The position numbers and the translations under genes were made by a program. A DNA stretch of 64,000 nt from Pseudoroseomonas ludipueritiae (GTDB lineage Bacteria; Pseudomonadota; Alphaproteobacteria; Acetobacterales; Acetobacteraceae), in assembly GCF_014490445.1 (NCBI RefSeq), contig NZ_JACTUZ010000006.1:1-64000 (forward strand), read 5' to 3'. The notes under the pieces are model-generated. The model was not told the origin of the DNA. It searched no databases and worked only from the letters and a program-made list of their open reading frames with translations. Positions 28,686-36,489 of the stretch are shown here, piece after piece (positions within the stretch are counted from its first letter, which is position 1; every line of letters starts with the position of its first letter).

Positions 28686-30005
28686 ATGACCGCTTCCTTG
28701 ACTCCCCCCAGGCCCGAAAGCCTCCCCGAGGTTCATCGCTCCGTCCGTGTGCCGAACGCCGGAGGGTTCCTGCGCAAGCTGCTTGCGTTCGTGGGGCCGG
28801 GCTACCTGGTTGCGGTTGGCTACATGGATCCGGGCAACTGGGCGACGGCCTTGGCTGGCGGCTCAGCCTTCGGGTACACGCTGCTCTCCATCGCCCTGCT
28901 CTCGTCGCTAATGGCGATCCTCCTGCAAGCGCTCTGCGCACGGGTCGGGATCGCGACGGGACGCGACCTGGCGCAGCTCTGCCGGGAGCGCTTTCCAACT
29001 TCCGTCGCCTATCCGCTCTGGCTCCTCGCCGAACTGGCGATCTGCGCGACAGACCTCGCGGAACTCATCGGCACCGCCATTGCCCTGCAGCTGCTGTTCG
29101 GCGTGCCGCTGATCCTGGGCGTGATGCTGACGGCCCTCGACGCCTTCCTGATCCTTTGGCTCCAGAACAAGGGCATCCGTTGGCTGGAGGCCCTGATCTT
29201 CGGCTTCATCGCGCTGATCTTCGGCTGCTTCGCCACCCAGATAGCACTGGCGGACCCGGACTGGGGGGCCGTGCTGCGCGGCTACATCCCGGCCGCCTCC
29301 ATCGTCATGAACGAGACGCAGCTCTACATCGCCATGGGCATTCTTGGCGCCACCGTCATGCCGCACAACCTCTACCTGCACACGGCACTGGTGCAGTCGC
29401 GGGACTACGGCAGGGATCTGGACGGCAAGCGCGAGGCCATCCGCTTTGCCAGCATCGACAGCACGGTGGCACTGAGCCTCGCGCTGTTGGTCAACTCGGC
29501 CATCCTGATCACCGCGTCGGCAGTGTTCAACACCGCCGGGCGAACCGAGGTGGCCGAGATCCAGGAAGCCTACCAGTTGCTCACGCCGCTGGTCGGGACC
29601 GGGGCGGCGGCAACGCTGTTCGCGGTCGCGCTGCTGCTGTGCGGCATCAACGCCACTGTCACGGCGACCTTGTCCGGGCAGATCGTGATGGAGGGCTTCC
29701 TCCGTTTCCGCCTTCCTCCGGTCCTGCGCCGCCTCATCACCCGTCTGGTGGCCATCATACCGGCGGTGCTGGTTACCTGGTTCTACGGCACGAGCGGCAC
29801 GGCGCAGCTCCTGATCCTGAGCCAGGTGATCCTGTCACTCCAACTGCCCTTCGCCGTGGTGCCGCTGATGCTGTTCGCGGGGGACAAGGGGCGCCTCGGC
29901 TCCCTGACGGCGCCCCGCTGGCAGCTGGCGCTCGGGTGGGCTAGCGCGGCGCTCATCCTCGGACTGAACGCGAAGGTCATTCTTGACCTCATCCTCCAGG
30001 GATAG
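28686..30005 (+). CDS. mntH: Nramp-family Mn2+/Fe2+ transporter (MntH)
   Basis: A 439-residue proton-coupled divalent metal importer with about 11 membrane segments. The metal-site motifs are both present: DPGNW near residue 48 in TM1 and MPHNLYLHT near 225 in TM6. The C-terminal part has [19 protein letters not shown]. Imports Mn2+ (possibly Fe2+ or Cd2+). The ATG at 28686 is chosen over an upstream frame extension; the ribosome binding site is weak (AGGCAGG). A palindrome at 28610-28631 may be the operator. The last about 50 bases of the gene reappear at 31376-31426 as part of a duplication. Confidence 0.92.
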   Translation: MTASLTPPRPESLPEVHRSVRVPNAGGFLRKLLAFVGPGYLVAVGYMDPGNWATALAGGSAFGYTLLSIALLSSLMAILLQALCARVGIATGRDLAQLCRERFPTSVAYPLWLLAELAICATDLAELIGTAIALQLLFGVPLILGVMLTALDAFLILWLQNKGIRWLEALIFGFIALIFGCFATQIALADPDWGAVLRGYIPAASIVMNETQLYIAMGILGATVMPHNLYLHTALVQSRDYGRDLDGKREAIRFASIDSTVALSLALLVNSAILITASAVFNTAGRTEVAEIQEAYQLLTPLVGTGAAATLFAVALLLCGINATVTATLSGQIVMEGFLRFRLPPVLRRLITRLVAIIPAVLVTWFYGTSGTAQLLILSQVILSLQLPFAVVPLMLFAGDKGRLGSLTAPRWQLALGWASAALILGLNAKVILDLILQG

Positions 30006-30242
30006 GGGCGCGCCGTCCGAACAAGAGCCTCAGCGCGGGGCGTCCAACTCGCTCAGGATGAGTTCGTAGAGCTGGCGCGGACCGAAGGACAGCAGAGGCC
30101 GCGTGTTCACGAAGAACACCGGCGTCTGCCTGACTTGCAGGGCCTGGAGATCCGCCGTGTCAACCTGCAGCACGCGGTCGACCTGCGGCCGCCGCCCGCC
30201 CTTTCTGGCCCGCCCGAAGCCGAGCCTTGCGACCCCGACCAA
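29955..30242. repeat. duplicated block, copy A (mntH 3' end + dsbA-like 3' end)
   Basis: This block, the end of mntH plus the convergent end of a dsbA-like gene, is repeated with small differences at 31376-31670, where the dsbA-like gene is complete and only the mntH tail ([10 protein letters not shown]) remains. The two copies bracket the merR and His-repeat genes. Most simply, a metal gene unit was inserted together with a partial duplication of an older mntH/dsbA junction. Confidence 0.75.
30030..30242 (-). pseudogene. C-terminal fragment of a DsbA-like thioredoxin-fold protein
   Basis: The 70 residues (GRRPQVDRVLQVDTADLQAL, then QTPVFFVNTRPLLSFG) match the end of the full-length protein encoded at 31454-32098 almost residue for residue. 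The CxxC half is missing. It lies in duplicated block A and is not expected to be functional. Confidence 0.8.
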
Positions 30243-30245
30243 TGG

Positions 30246-30671
30246 TCAATGCGTCTCTGCCAAGCACTCACCATGATCTGCTAAGACCTCGATGACGCGA
30301 CACTCGGCAATGCGTCCGTGCGATCCCTGTTCGACCATCGCCCTGAGTTCATTGCGTAGCGCCACCAAGCGGGCAATCCTGTCCTCGACCCCGGCAAGGT
30401 GTTCGCGTGCGATCGCGTCAGCTGCATCGCAGGGTTCCTGAGGCAAACCAGCAAGGGCCAGAAGCTGCCGGACCGCGTCGATATCGAAACCAAGTTCGCG
30501 GGCGTGGCGGATAAATTTTAAACGTCGCACGTCTGCTGCAACGTAGGTTCGTCGGTTGCCCGGCGTACGCGGCGGCAGCGGCAGAAGGCCAATACTTTCA
30601 TAGTATCGGATGGTGGCGGCCTTGACGCCGGTGCGCTTGGAAGCCTCTCCGATCACCATGTCGTGGGACAT
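30246..30671 (-). CDS. MerR-family metal-responsive regulator
   Basis: A 141-residue regulator: HTH IGEASKRTGVKAATIRYYES, wing RTYVAADVRRLKFIRHAREL, then a dimerisation helix and a C-terminal metal loop with Cys in EPCDAADAI (about 78) and GRIAECRVIEVL plus a final Cys near 136. Such Cys positions are those of ZntR/CadR/PbrR proteins, though the usual Cys before GHGRIAEC is Ser here. It reads divergently from the His-repeat gene, and a 7-3-7 dyad lies between them. The same dyad type precedes the CDF and P1B ATPase genes, so this is the best candidate for their activator, since the other MerR gene in the window is broken. Confidence 0.85.
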   Translation of the reverse strand: MSHDMVIGEASKRTGVKAATIRYYESIGLLPLPPRTPGNRRTYVAADVRRLKFIRHARELGFDIDAVRQLLALAGLPQEPCDAADAIAREHLAGVEDRIARLVALRNELRAMVEQGSHGRIAECRVIEVLADHGECLAETH

Positions 30672-30687
30672 GTCCGCCTTCCTTGCT

Positions 30688-30704
30688 CCTCTAGCTACTA
30701 GAGG
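30688..30704. promoter_or_regulatory. MerR operator between the regulator and the His-repeat gene
   Basis: Perfect dyad CCTCTAG-CTA-CTAGAGG, with the same 7-3-7 geometry and nearly the same arms as the sites at 25804-25820 and 23241-23257. It sits 17 bases upstream of the merR start, where autoregulation and activation of the divergent gene are both possible. Confidence 0.6.
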
Positions 30705-30839
30705 ATGTAGCCAGTGATTCTCGGTTGGACCAGTCCGTTGGTTTCCAGTCCGAGGCGTTACGTCTGAGAGCTGCACTCTGCCACGTGCTCGTGGACATAT
30801 TGCAGCGCAACAGCAACAGAAATCGAGTGAGGACAGATC

Positions 30840-31112
30840 ATGTCGCAGGAAAAGCCAGGCCCGCACCACGACCACCCGGGACATGTTCCAGGAGACCTAG
30901 ACCAGCACGGTCATCGGGACCAAAGCGTGAAGGAAGTTCCCGGCCAGCATCATGACCATCCAGGGCACACGCCGGGTGATCTCGACGAGCATGGGCATCG
31001 CGATAAGAGCGTGTCGGAGAAGCCCGGGCCGCATCATGACCATCCTGGCCATCAACCCGGTGACCTTGATGAGCATGGGCATCGCGACAAGAGCGCTCCG
31101 CCCAAGCCCTAA
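30840..31112 (+). CDS. histidine/aspartate-rich protein of three 28-residue repeats
   Basis: A 90-residue protein: Met, three tandem copies of a 28-residue unit, and the tail APPKP. Each unit has the frame KPGPHHDHPGH.PGDLDEHG, ending HRDKS, with six His per unit (18 in total, about 20 percent). There is no signal peptide or membrane segment and no cysteine, so a cytoplasmic metal-binding buffer is likely, with each unit offering an HHDH..H cluster plus HGH. GAGGA lies before the ATG. It is divergent from a MerR regulator with a shared dyad and followed by a strong hairpin. I do not recognise a named family. The metal is inferred from context (Zn, Cd, Ni or Co). Confidence 0.75.
   Translation: MSQEKPGPHHDHPGHVPGDLDQHGHRDQSVKEVPGQHHDHPGHTPGDLDEHGHRDKSVSEKPGPHHDHPGHQPGDLDEHGHRDKSAPPKP
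30843..31094 (+). repeat. three tandem 84-bp coding repeats
   Basis: The DNA encoding the 28-residue units repeats in phase, e.g. the stretch for HHDHPGH and for GDLDEHGH recurs every 84 bases with scattered synonymous and a few coding differences. Units 2 and 3 are closer to each other than to unit 1. This suggests internal duplication with selection for protein sequence. Confidence 0.85.
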
Positions 31113-31124
31113 GTTCTGATACTC

Positions 31125-31150
31125 AGGAAGGCCACTGTTATGGCCTTCCT
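31125..31150 (+). terminator. strong hairpin after the His-repeat gene
   Basis: AGGAAGGCCA (31125-31134) pairs perfectly with TGGCCTTCCT (31141-31150) around the loop CTGTTA. It lies 12 bases after the stop codon; only a short pyrimidine run follows. Confidence 0.65.
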
Positions 31151-31453
31151 GTCAGACCTCCTCAGAGGCGACTCGACTACGATATCGAGTCATTATCGCG
31201 CGCGATTTGCTGACCGGCATGGAGGCTCCGAAAGAAGCCACTTCTGGGCTGTGCGACAAGCAGAACAGGCAGTCGGGCAAGGCTCTGCCCTGCTGACCGG
31301 GCAGCACGCCCTGTCTGCCGTGGGCTGTGTGGAACTTTTGGCGACGGCGACTCAAATCTATAGACGTCTCAGTGCGCATCCTCGGCCTGAACGCGAAAGT
31401 CATTCTTAACCTCATTATCCAGGAATGAGGGTGCGTCGTCCGAACATGAACTC
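31151..31453. other. junction region with an mntH 3' fragment
   Basis: Contains a small inverted repeat (GACTCGA at 31170 and TCGAGTC at 31185), about 180 bases of unrecognised sequence, and from 31376 the tail of mntH (copy B of the duplicated block) running to its stop near 31426. No gene is supported. Confidence 0.5.
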
Positions 31454-31670
31454 TCAGCGCTGAGCGTCCAACTCGCGCAGGATGAGCTCGTAGAGTTGGC
31501 GCGGGCCGAAGGACAGCAGCGGCCGCGAGTTCACGAAGAACGTCGGCGTTTGCCTGACTTGCAGGGCCTGGAGATCCGCCGTGTCGGCCTGTAGCACGCG
31601 GTCGACCTGTGGCCGCCGCCCGTCCTCCTTGGCCCTCCCGAGGTCGAGCCCCGCGGCCCCGGCGATCCGC
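31376..31670. repeat. duplicated block, copy B
   Basis: Second copy of the mntH-end/dsbA-end block at 29955-30242. Here the mntH part is a mere tail, and the dsbA-like gene is complete and continues to 32098. Sequence differences between copies are few and scattered. Confidence 0.75.
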
Positions 31671-32098
31671 CAGGCGGTCGCGAGGTTCGGCGCCCCATGG
31701 GCGGCCCACTCCGGCTGACGGGCGAAGAGGGCGTCCAGCACCTGCTCGAAGCGGCCCTGGAGCCGGGCCGCCTCGAGGATGCGGACGGCTTCGTCCGAGC
31801 CCTGGTGGAACGGCGCGTAGCGGAGCACCAGCCGGACGTCCTCCGGATGGCGCGCTAGGATCTGCCCGAGGATCGGGTGGAACCCACGGCACGCCTCGCA
31901 GGAGGGATCGAAGAACTCGACGATGGTCACCCGGGCATCGGCCTTGCCGATGACCGGCGAGTGCGGCCGGACGTAGGTGTCGTTCCGTCCGGTCGCCGCC
32001 GGTCCCGCGAGTTCGCCGTGCGGATACAGCCAGTATCCCAAGCCGAACACCCCGAGGGCCAGGGCGCCGGTGCCGAGAGTGAGGGCGCGCCGGTTCAT
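31454..32098 (-). CDS. DsbA-like thioredoxin-fold protein
   Basis: A 214-residue exported or membrane-anchored protein. An N-terminal hydrophobic segment (LTLGTGALALGVFGLGYWL) is followed by a thioredoxin domain with FFDPSCEACRGFHP (CxxC near residues 71-74) and the cis-Pro segment QTPTFFVN. It introduces or shuffles disulfides in periplasmic proteins. The ATG overlaps the stop of the DsbB-like gene (ATGA), so the pair works as oxidase and electron acceptor. It is the last gene of the lspA-SCO-PCuAC-dsbB-dsbA unit. A truncated copy of its 3' end lies at 30030-30242. Confidence 0.85.
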   Translation of the reverse strand: MNRRALTLGTGALALGVFGLGYWLYPHGELAGPAATGRNDTYVRPHSPVIGKADARVTIVEFFDPSCEACRGFHPILGQILARHPEDVRLVLRYAPFHQGSDEAVRILEAARLQGRFEQVLDALFARQPEWAAHGAPNLATAWRIAGAAGLDLGRAKEDGRRPQVDRVLQADTADLQALQVRQTPTFFVNSRPLLSFGPRQLYELILRELDAQR

Positions 32099-32550
32099 GC
32101 CTTGCGCCCTCCCCGGGCGAGGAGGGTCATCAGGATCAGGATGGCGGTGAAGGTCAGGAAGGACAGCATCGGAAGCGGCGCCCAGCCCAGCATCATGGCG
32201 TCGCCGGAGCACGACGGCCCGGAGGCGGCGCAAGGCTGGATGGCTTCCGACACCACGCCGTAGAAGAGCAAGCTGTGCCAGCCCGCGACCAGCCATCCGA
32301 TGGTGGCCAGCGGCAGCACGTAGCGCCAGATGTCCGTGTCCGAGCGGTAGCAGGCCACCGCCAGGAGCACGGGCAGCGGGAACATGAAGGCGCGCTGGTG
32401 CCAGCACAGGGAGCACGGCGCCTGGCCCATCACCTCGCCGATGAATAGGGCGCCGAGGCTGGCGATGAGCGCCAGGGCCCATGCCGCGAAGAGGATAGCC
32501 CAAGCCCTGGTGCCGATGGCGTCATCCTCCGTCGTGGTGGCGGCGCTCAT
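32095..32550 (-). CDS. DsbB-like disulfide oxidoreductase
   Basis: A 151-residue membrane protein with four membrane segments. The first periplasmic loop has APCSLCWHQR (CxxC about 41-44), as in DsbB/BdbC. The second loop has two more cysteines (IQPCAASGPSCSG). It would re-oxidise the DsbA-like partner encoded right after it and pass electrons to quinone. The ATG at 32550 is chosen; an in-frame start at 32592 overlaps the preceding gene. Confidence 0.85.
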   Translation of the reverse strand: MSAATTTEDDAIGTRAWAILFAAWALALIASLGALFIGEVMGQAPCSLCWHQRAFMFPLPVLLAVACYRSDTDIWRYVLPLATIGWLVAGWHSLLFYGVVSEAIQPCAASGPSCSGDAMMLGWAPLPMLSFLTFTAILILMTLLARGGRKA

Positions 32551-32572
32551 GGACGGTTTTCCTTCTGCCGCA

Positions 32573-33040
32573 TCAGTGTGAAGCTCCGCCATGACCCGCC
32601 ACCGGCTCCCGCATCGTCACCTGAACCGGGACGGCGACGGTTCCGCCGTCTTCCAGGTTCAAGGTCAGGGTGAAGTGCTGTCCGGCCTTGAGGTCGGCGT
32701 GTGGCTTCATCAGCATCAGGTGCAGGCCGTTCGGCTCGAAACGGATCACGCCGCCGGAGGGCACGGCCACGCCCTCCGGACGGGGGCGCATCCTGGCGAC
32801 CCCGTCCTCGACGACGCTCTCGTGGATCTCGACCCTCTCGGCGACGGGCGTCGTGCCGCCGAGGATGCGCACGGGCTGGCCGCCTTCGTTGCGGAAGCTG
32901 AGGTAGGCGACCGCCGTGCCGATGCGCGCCAGCGCCGGGCGGGACCACGCGTTCTCGGCGACCACCGCGGGCTTTCCCTGCGCGAAGGCCGTTTCCGCCA
33001 GCACGCACGGCAGTGCGATGAGAAGAGCGCGGCGCCTCAT
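32573..33040 (-). CDS. PCuAC-type periplasmic copper chaperone
   Basis: A 155-residue exported protein with a signal peptide ending AETAFAQ. The mature domain carries the PCuA(C) copper site: H in ERVEIHESV, M in GVARMRP, then FEPNGLHLMLMKP (H.M pattern). It carries Cu(I) to cytochrome oxidase or other targets with SCO. The C-terminus ends AGHGGASH, which may add ligands. The start overlaps the SCO stop by one base (TGATG). Confidence 0.88.
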   Translation of the reverse strand: MRRRALLIALPCVLAETAFAQGKPAVVAENAWSRPALARIGTAVAYLSFRNEGGQPVRILGGTTPVAERVEIHESVVEDGVARMRPRPEGVAVPSGGVIRFEPNGLHLMLMKPHADLKAGQHFTLTLNLEDGGTVAVPVQVTMREPVAGHGGASH

Positions 33041-33690
33041 CACGAGCGTGCCTCCCCCTTTGTGGAACCCGGCGCGGTGTCGCCCAGCGCCAGCCGGATC
33101 TTGGCGACGGCGGTCGGAAGAGGCTCGTGGGTGTCGAGGAAGCCGCGCAGCGTCCCCTCCGGCCCGATCAGGTAGATGGAGGCGGTGTGCTCCATCACGT
33201 AGGAATCTCCGCCCGTGGGAACCTTGCTGTAGTAGGAGCGGAACGCCTTCGCCGCCCCCGCCACCTCCTCCTCCGTGCCGGTCAGACCGATAAGGGCGGG
33301 ATGGAAGTTGGCTACGTAGCTGGCCAGCAACTCCGGGGAGTCTCGTCCGGCATCGACGCTGATGAACAGCGGGCGCACCGCCGCGGCTTCCTGCGGCGAC
33401 AGGCCATCCAGCGCCTCGGCGATGTAGCCGAGGCCGGTCGGGCACACGTCGGGGCAGTGGGTGAAGCCGAAGAACACCAGCCGCACCCGCCCCGCGTAGG
33501 TCGCGTCGGTGACACGCTGGCCCGTGTGGTCGACCAGCGCGAAGGGCGATCCGATGGGCTGCTGCATGCCGCTGGATCGCGGCGCGGACGCTCTTCTGGC
33601 GCGCAGCATCCATTCGGACAGGCCCCACCCCAGCGCGCTCCCAGCCGGGATGCCGACGCCAAGGGCGACCAGCAATGTCCTGCGGTTCAT
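33040..33690 (-). CDS. SCO1/SenC-family copper chaperone
   Basis: A 216-residue membrane-anchored thioredoxin-fold protein: N-terminal anchor (LLVALGVGIPAGSALGWGLS), then FFGFTHCPDVCPT (copper-binding CxxxC, about residues 79-83) and the distal His in VMEHTASIYLIGP. It delivers copper or acts as a thiol reductase in cytochrome oxidase assembly. It overlaps lspA upstream (ATGA) and the PCuAC gene downstream, so all are one transcript. Confidence 0.9.
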   Translation of the reverse strand: MNRRTLLVALGVGIPAGSALGWGLSEWMLRARRASAPRSSGMQQPIGSPFALVDHTGQRVTDATYAGRVRLVFFGFTHCPDVCPTGLGYIAEALDGLSPQEAAAVRPLFISVDAGRDSPELLASYVANFHPALIGLTGTEEEVAGAAKAFRSYYSKVPTGGDSYVMEHTASIYLIGPEGTLRGFLDTHEPLPTAVAKIRLALGDTAPGSTKGEARS

Positions 33691-34310
33691 CCCCGTGTCC
33701 TTTCATGTCTGATGTCGCCGCCAGGCTTAGCCAGGACCATGGGGGCGGCGTTTCGCGTGCGCGCGCCCAGCACCAGGAGTGCCGCGCCGAGGAAAATCAG
33801 CGTGTCCGCGATGTTGAAGGCAGGCCAGTGGTAGCCCGCCCAATGGAAGTCGAGGAAATCGGTCACGGCGCCTTGCCGCAGACGGTCGACCACGTTCCCG
33901 AGGGCGCCGCCCCCGATCAGCCCCGCGGCGAGCCCGTGCCGCGGCTGCGAGTCCCTGGCCAGCCAGATGCCGAAGCCCAGGAGCACCGCCAACGCGAAGC
34001 CGGAGAGCAGCCAGGGCGTGGCGGGGCTGTCCGCCGCCAGCAGGCCGAAGCTGACTCCGCGGTTGAACCCCAGGGTGAGATTGAAGAACGGCGCCACCGG
34101 GATGAGGCGGGGCGGGTCCATCACCGCGGTGAGGATCCACCACTTTGAGGCTTGATCGAGTGCCAGCCCTAGGAGCGTGGCCGACGCGGCCAGTGCCCAG
34201 GTGCCCGGCCGTGATGAACCGCCGCCGTCAAACAGGGGCGCCGCCGACGCACCGCCTGGATTGCCCTGCCTTATGGTGCCGTCCTGCGGGCGCATGCCGC
34301 TGTCGCCCAT
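33687..34310 (-). CDS. lspA: signal peptidase II (LspA-like)
   Basis: A 207-residue protein with four membrane segments and the LspA signature: DQASKWW in the first part, GNVVDRLRQGAVTDF (first catalytic Asp) and FNIADTLIF (second catalytic Asp). It is an aspartic protease that removes lipoprotein signal peptides. LspA copies also occur in Pb-resistance operons (pbrC). An N-terminal extension of about 40 residues precedes TM1. The start at 34310 is uncertain (34295 possible); a GTG at 34403 would overlap the promoter. First gene of the redox/copper-chaperone unit. Confidence 0.85.
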   Translation of the reverse strand: MGDSGMRPQDGTIRQGNPGGASAAPLFDGGGSSRPGTWALAASATLLGLALDQASKWWILTAVMDPPRLIPVAPFFNLTLGFNRGVSFGLLAADSPATPWLLSGFALAVLLGFGIWLARDSQPRHGLAAGLIGGGALGNVVDRLRQGAVTDFLDFHWAGYHWPAFNIADTLIFLGAALLVLGARTRNAAPMVLAKPGGDIRHERTRG

Positions 34311-34383
34311 CCTCGCCGCCTTGCCGTCCACTCTGGCTCCTGCCTCCTGGGGATGCGCCTTGCGACGGCATGCCCACCCACCC

Positions 34384-34414
34384 AAGATGGACCCTGTAGT
34401 CACTACATGGTCAA
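34384..34414 (-). promoter_or_regulatory. MerR-type promoter reading into lspA
   Basis: On the minus strand, -35 TTGACC (34414-34409), a 19-base spacer and -10 CATCTT (34389-34384). The spacer holds an imperfect dyad TGTAGTGACTACA, very like the PbrR/CadR/ZntR boxes. It overlaps the start codon of the divergent broken merR gene. Confidence 0.75.
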
Positions 34415-34874
34415 TGCTTTGATTGCAGAAAGTTCATTCAACATCGGCGCCTTGGCCCGGGCCACCGGCACCAAGGTGGAGACCGTCCGGTGGTACGAGA
34501 AGGTCGGTCTGCTGCCCACGCCAGCCCGCAGCGCGGGGAACTACCGCACCTACGGCGAGGCCCATCTCGGACGTCTGAGCTTCATCAGGCGGGCGCGCGA
34601 GCTTGGCTTCTCGCTGCAGCAGATCCGCGCCTTGCTTGGGCTCGTCGGCTAGCCGGACCTGCCCTGCGAGGCGGTCGACGCGATCGCCCGCGAGCACCTG
34701 GCCGAGGTCGAGCGCAAGATCGCGGACCTGCAGGCGCTCCGCCGGGAACTGGACTCCCTGGTCGGGCAGTGCGGCTGCGGCACCGTGTCCGAGTGCCGCA
34801 TCGTCGAGGCCCTGGCGCCGACACTTGAGGCGCTCGCCGCGGTGGCCGGAACGCCCCTGTTCCACTCCCGCTGA
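34407..34874 (+). pseudogene. MerR-family regulator interrupted by a stop codon
   Basis: The frame from the ATG at 34407 encodes FNIGALARATGTKVETVRWY (HTH), the wing RTYGEAHLGRLSFIRRAREL and then TAG at 34650-34652. The same frame continues PDLPCEAVDAIAREHLAEVE and QCGCGTVSECRIVEALAP to a stop at 34872. Relatives usually have a short residue such as Gln at the TAG position, so CAG to TAG is the likely change. The truncated product would keep the DNA-binding part but lose the dimerisation helix and the Cys metal site (CGCG, EC). The operator that it should serve is intact. A one-base sequencing error is possible. Confidence 0.75.
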
Positions 34875-34929
34875 GCGCCTCGTCCGCTCTCCTGCTTCCG
34901 CATCGAGGATCGACCACGACGCGTCGTCC

Positions 34930-35682
34930 CTAGATCGGCGCCCGCTGGGCGCTGGGTTGCCGGGCGGCCTTGAAGCGGGTCAGTTCGTCGAGGAAGGTGG
35001 GGCAGGCGCGCTGCCCGGCCTCGAAGCCCGCGTTCGGCGGCGGGGGACGCGGCCCACCGTCCTCAGTGTGGAGCGTCTCCACGATGCCCAGCAAGCGTGG
35101 TCTCAACCAAGCGTCGAAAGCCTGTCTCGCGGCGACTTCGCCGTTGGCGCCGGTTGAGCGGAATTCACCCAGGTACTGGCTGAGCCTGGGTGTGACACGC
35201 TGCCAGAACTCGCGCATCGAGGAGTGGATCCTGTTGTGGTCCTCGAGAGCGGACACGACCGCGCCGACATACAGGCAGGCGTTATCCGCAAACTCCTCCG
35301 GCACCTCCAGCCGTGCGGCCTCGACCTCCAGCCGCACCTCGACGCCTGCGAGCCTCCAGCACGCTGAGCCGTTGCCTGCCGCGGATCCCGTCTCGAGGGC
35401 GGGGCGGAGGCGAGGCTTGATGATCTCGGGCGTGCCGTAAACGTTCTCGAGGCGGACCTCGCCATTCACCTCGCGTGTTCGCAGCGGCACGCGCGCCACG
35501 GGCAGCGGCGGATGCGGGACCTCGAGAACGACGACCTTCGGCGGCGCGAGAGAGTCCGTGGGGCATGCCGCGCTCGCTACGGATGGTATGGCTATCATGG
35601 CCCCAGCCAGGATGAGCAGGGCGGCAACCAGATGTCGTTGGCAAATCGACAACGGAGCAGCCATCGCTGGTGTCGAATGCAT
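34930..35682 (-). CDS. secreted protein of unknown function
   Basis: A 250-residue exported protein: signal peptide VAALLILAGAMIAIPSVASA, then a mature N-terminus beginning with Cys-Pro. The central part has Cys pairs (SACWRLAG, DNACLYVG) and SALEDHNRIHSSMREF, loosely like secreted proteins with a HExxH-like motif (LEHE..H), though the Glu of HE is not retained as such (EDHNRIH). Near the end are a basic helix and another Cys (GQRACPTFL). The start could also be at 35664. It lies between the broken merR gene and the DUF305 gene. Function unknown. Confidence 0.6.
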   Translation of the reverse strand: MHSTPAMAAPLSICQRHLVAALLILAGAMIAIPSVASAACPTDSLAPPKVVVLEVPHPPLPVARVPLRTREVNGEVRLENVYGTPEIIKPRLRPALETGSAAGNGSACWRLAGVEVRLEVEAARLEVPEEFADNACLYVGAVVSALEDHNRIHSSMREFWQRVTPRLSQYLGEFRSTGANGEVAARQAFDAWLRPRLLGIVETLHTEDGGPRPPPPNAGFEAGQRACPTFLDELTRFKAARQPSAQRAPI

Positions 35683-36003
35683 TGTCCCTCGCGTTCCCCA
35701 TGCCTGCTCGGAGCAGCCGCTCGTGCAGACATGGCTGACCGTAGTTCCTCCATCCCGAAGCGGACATCCCTTTCCTTGACCGCAACAAAAAGATGCAGTC
35801 GCTTCAGGGCTTGCATCACTGGAAGCAGGATGCCGTCCACGTCGATTGCCAAGCGCTAAGCTGGCGTGAAAGACCGAAAGCCGCCAATCCGCTTCGGGAG
35901 GTGAGGCAAGGCAAAGCGGACCTTCCCTGCTGAAGGTTTCGCGATGGATACCCTGCCGATGGCATGCGCCACCTGTGAGCCCGCGGGCGCCGCACAAACG
36001 CCA
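35683..36003. other. intergenic, nothing supported
   Basis: Overlapping frames on both strands show no motif. It should contain the promoter of the 34930-35682 gene. No repeat or hairpin of note was seen. Confidence 0.35.
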
Positions 36004-36489
36004 TCAGCGCGCGGGCTGGAGCACCGGCGCAGAGGATGCCGGAGGGTTGGCCTCCAGTTCGGCAACCAACTGCTTCATCTCGCCAATCTCCCGCACCTGG
36101 GCCTCGACGATGCTGTCGGCCAGTCGCCGGACGCGCGGGTCTCGGATCCGCGCCCTCTCACTGGTCATGATGGCGATGGAGTGGTGCGGGATCATCGCTT
36201 TCATGTAGGCCACGTCGCCCACCGTCTGCTGGCTCCTGACGAGCCACAGCGCCCCCGCGAACACCAGGACGCTGGCCACGAGAATGGCCATGTTGGCGGT
36301 ACGGTTCCGGTACATGCCGAGCATGAACAGCAGCATGATAATGGCCATGGTCGCCCCCATGACGAGGGCCATCCAAGTCCGGGTCTGGCTGTAGAAGACG
36401 TGCTCCAGGGCATAGGTGTTCAGGTACATCAGGCCGAACATGACCACGGTTGAGACCAGGATCATCAAACCGAAACGTGCGTAGCTCAT
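36004..36489 (-). CDS. DUF305-domain membrane protein
   Basis: A 161-residue protein with three membrane segments (about 5-25, 40-60, 68-85) and a C-terminal helical DUF305 domain starting YMKAMIPHHSIAIMTSE. DUF305 proteins with His/Met patches are common in copper and silver resistance loci and are thought to bind metal in the periplasm. A separate secreted DUF305 protein is encoded at 41233-41604. It lies near the RTX-repeat gene without overlap. Confidence 0.85.
   Translation of the reverse strand: MSYARFGLMILVSTVVMFGLMYLNTYALEHVFYSQTRTWMALVMGATMAIIMLLFMLGMYRNRTANMAILVASVLVFAGALWLVRSQQTVGDVAYMKAMIPHHSIAIMTSERARIRDPRVRRLADSIVEAQVREIGEMKQLVAELEANPPASSAPVLQPAR

Noticed and set aside
30843-31094. 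84-bp tandem repeats as a possible CRISPR or non-coding array
   Set aside because: Repeats are contiguous without spacers, in frame, and differences are mostly silent or conservative, so they are protein repeats.
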